Below, one piece after another: positions 62,541 to 64,000 of a DNA stretch of 64,000 nt. The notes under the pieces are model-generated. The model ran no database searches. It was not told where the DNA came from and saw only the letters and a program-made list of their open reading frames with translations. A program made the position numbers and the translations under genes. Each line of letters begins with the position of its first letter. Within the stretch, counting starts at the first letter, position 1. Location of the stretch: positions 372,696-436,695 of the forward strand of contig JAYKAV010002386.1 of assembly GCA_035582835.1 (NCBI GenBank), written 5' to 3'. This DNA is from Phoebastria nigripes (lineage: Eukaryota; Chordata; Aves; Procellariiformes; Diomedeidae).

Positions 62541-63639
62541 GAGGAGGAGATGGCAACCAGGAGTGAGTGGCAAGGACAAAAGCTTGACCATCAGAGTGGG
62601 CCATCCCCAAGCATGTGTCCCCAGTGTCCCACCAGCTTGCAATATCCCAGGAGCCAGGACTTCATTTCTGTGTTCTTCGTAAGAGCACAGAAGACAAGGG
62701 CAAAAAGGGATCTTGCAATAAAGCGATTTAATTTTATCTCAGAGGGGAAAAAAAAATTCTAATTGAATGAGATTTCCTATAGTTTATCAACATTAATAAT
62801 TAAAGTATTGCAAGTACGCAGAATAGCTAGAATTAACGAACGCCTGCATGCGGAGGAAAGGCTTTCCCTGCTCTCGGTTCTGCCCAGCATCCTTGCACGC
62901 AGCAACGTGGCTGGCTGCNGAGCTGCTGGAGGCTTTGAGACAGGAAATCAAATCTTTCCCATGGAGGACGACAGCTGGCAAACAGGGCCCATTTGCTGCC
63001 CAGCGCCTGTATTTCAGCTCAAATCTTCTTAGTTTCTTCACGGTCTTTGTGTCTGTCGCAGGTGGAAAATAGATTCACAAGGTGAAAAGCCTTGCGTCTT
63101 GTGGTACCTTCACCTTTCCCTACGCGTGATGCCCTCATTTGTCTGCTCCCTTCGTTTGTTCACGAATGCTGTCAGTGTATTAGAAAAGAGCGTTTGGGTG
63201 AGCTGTGTCTCCCTGGGGGGTGAAAGAGGAGAGAGAAAATTGGGGAAAGGTGGGATGGTGGACACGACCGTAGAGGGAGGGCAGCACCCTCTGGGAATGC
63301 TGCAGAAGAGGAGGTCAACCTGGGCTGCCATTGAGGGGTCCTCATGATCGGGCAGGTGCAACCAGACTCGTGGATGCTGCTCCGGTCCCTGCCAAACCCT
63401 GCTTGCCTGGTGCTTCTGCTCTCATCTCCTGGGCTTAGCAGGCAGCGGGCACTGGTCGTCGCTGGGACAGCCCTGCCCTGCCTGGCGGCGGCGGGGTGAG
63501 GTAGCGCCACTGGCCCTGGGGTGCTCTCCCGAAAATAGGAAGAGGCGGCAGTGTTGCTGACTTAAGGGAAAAATCAAAGCAAGGTTTTGTCTCCAGGACT
63601 TAGGAGGAGAATGTAAATAGAGACCTAATTCTGCAATGC

Positions 63640-63900
63640 AATTACAGCAGTAATGCATGATTCCAAGGAAAAGGCTTGAAAAATTAATGTGAAACCTTAT
63701 TCATTAAAATATAATGAACACGGCACAAAGTTAAGGAACAATAATAAATTTGGCCTATGTTATATTGGCATTTAGTATTCAGGAATTGTAATTGCCTACT
63801 ACAGTGTGTTTTAAAATAATGTAATTTCATTTGAAATGCTTATTATATAGAGAACATTGGGAAGAACTGAAGCACAGCAAAAAATAATAGGATTTTAAAC
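63640..63900. promoter_or_regulatory. Candidate conserved non-coding element
   Basis: AT-rich complex sequence with GTAATGCATGATTCC, GGAATTGTAATTGCC, AATGTAATTTCATTTG and similar homeodomain/POU-like words, and no repeat signature. Inferred only. Confidence 0.25.
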
Positions 63901-64000
63901 AATAGCCTGACAGTATTTCACAGTTTAATCTTAGAGAAAATATTTCACAAGGCTTTTTTGGGGTTGTTGTTTTGGATTTTTTTCCAGTTTTTCCTAGCTT

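Overview
This window reads as the interior of a large vertebrate gene, most likely from a bird. It is almost entirely intronic. Three observations point that way: one clean vertebrate-type coding exon with canonical splice sites, CR1-type LINE remnants and old MIR-like SINE remnants as the only recognisable dispersed repeats, and no mammalian L1, Alu or B1 material. No prokaryotic or viral genes, rRNA, tRNA or CRISPR arrays were seen. A bird is inferred, and another sauropsid is possible.

The only supported protein-coding feature is a 150-bp plus-strand exon at 60034-60183. Its 50-residue product matches, from memory of the family, the segment just upstream of the ankyrin repeats in the ABTB2/ABTB3 family of ankyrin-repeat and BTB/POZ proteins. 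Residue choices favour ABTB3 (formerly BTBD11). The exon sits between a pyrimidine-rich acceptor and a GTAAGT donor, and both flanking introns are phase 1. Positions 1-60033 are therefore the 3' part of a very long upstream intron (probably intron 1), and 60184-64000 is the 5' part of the next.

The rest is non-coding. Recognisable dispersed repeats are a minus-oriented CR1 3' end near 19.5-19.95 kb, a plus-oriented CR1 tail near 55.2 kb, and MIR-like copies near 0.45, 19.1, 43.3 and 54.3 kb. There are also homopolymers, TG/TA microsatellites, short tandem duplications and one assembly gap (23753-23868). Dozens of isolated N calls are scattered throughout. The many medium-length reading frames in GC-rich patches overlap on both strands and look like chance.

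Items worth a second look are a long near-perfect inverted repeat at 17828-17908 whose arm differences look mostly like CpG decay, a symmetric phase-1 exon-like open segment at 57416-57571, a second exon-like segment at 48951-49131, a small CpG cluster at 44221-44481, and several AT-rich blocks with homeodomain/POU-like words that could be conserved enhancers. I found no convincing new multi-gene system.
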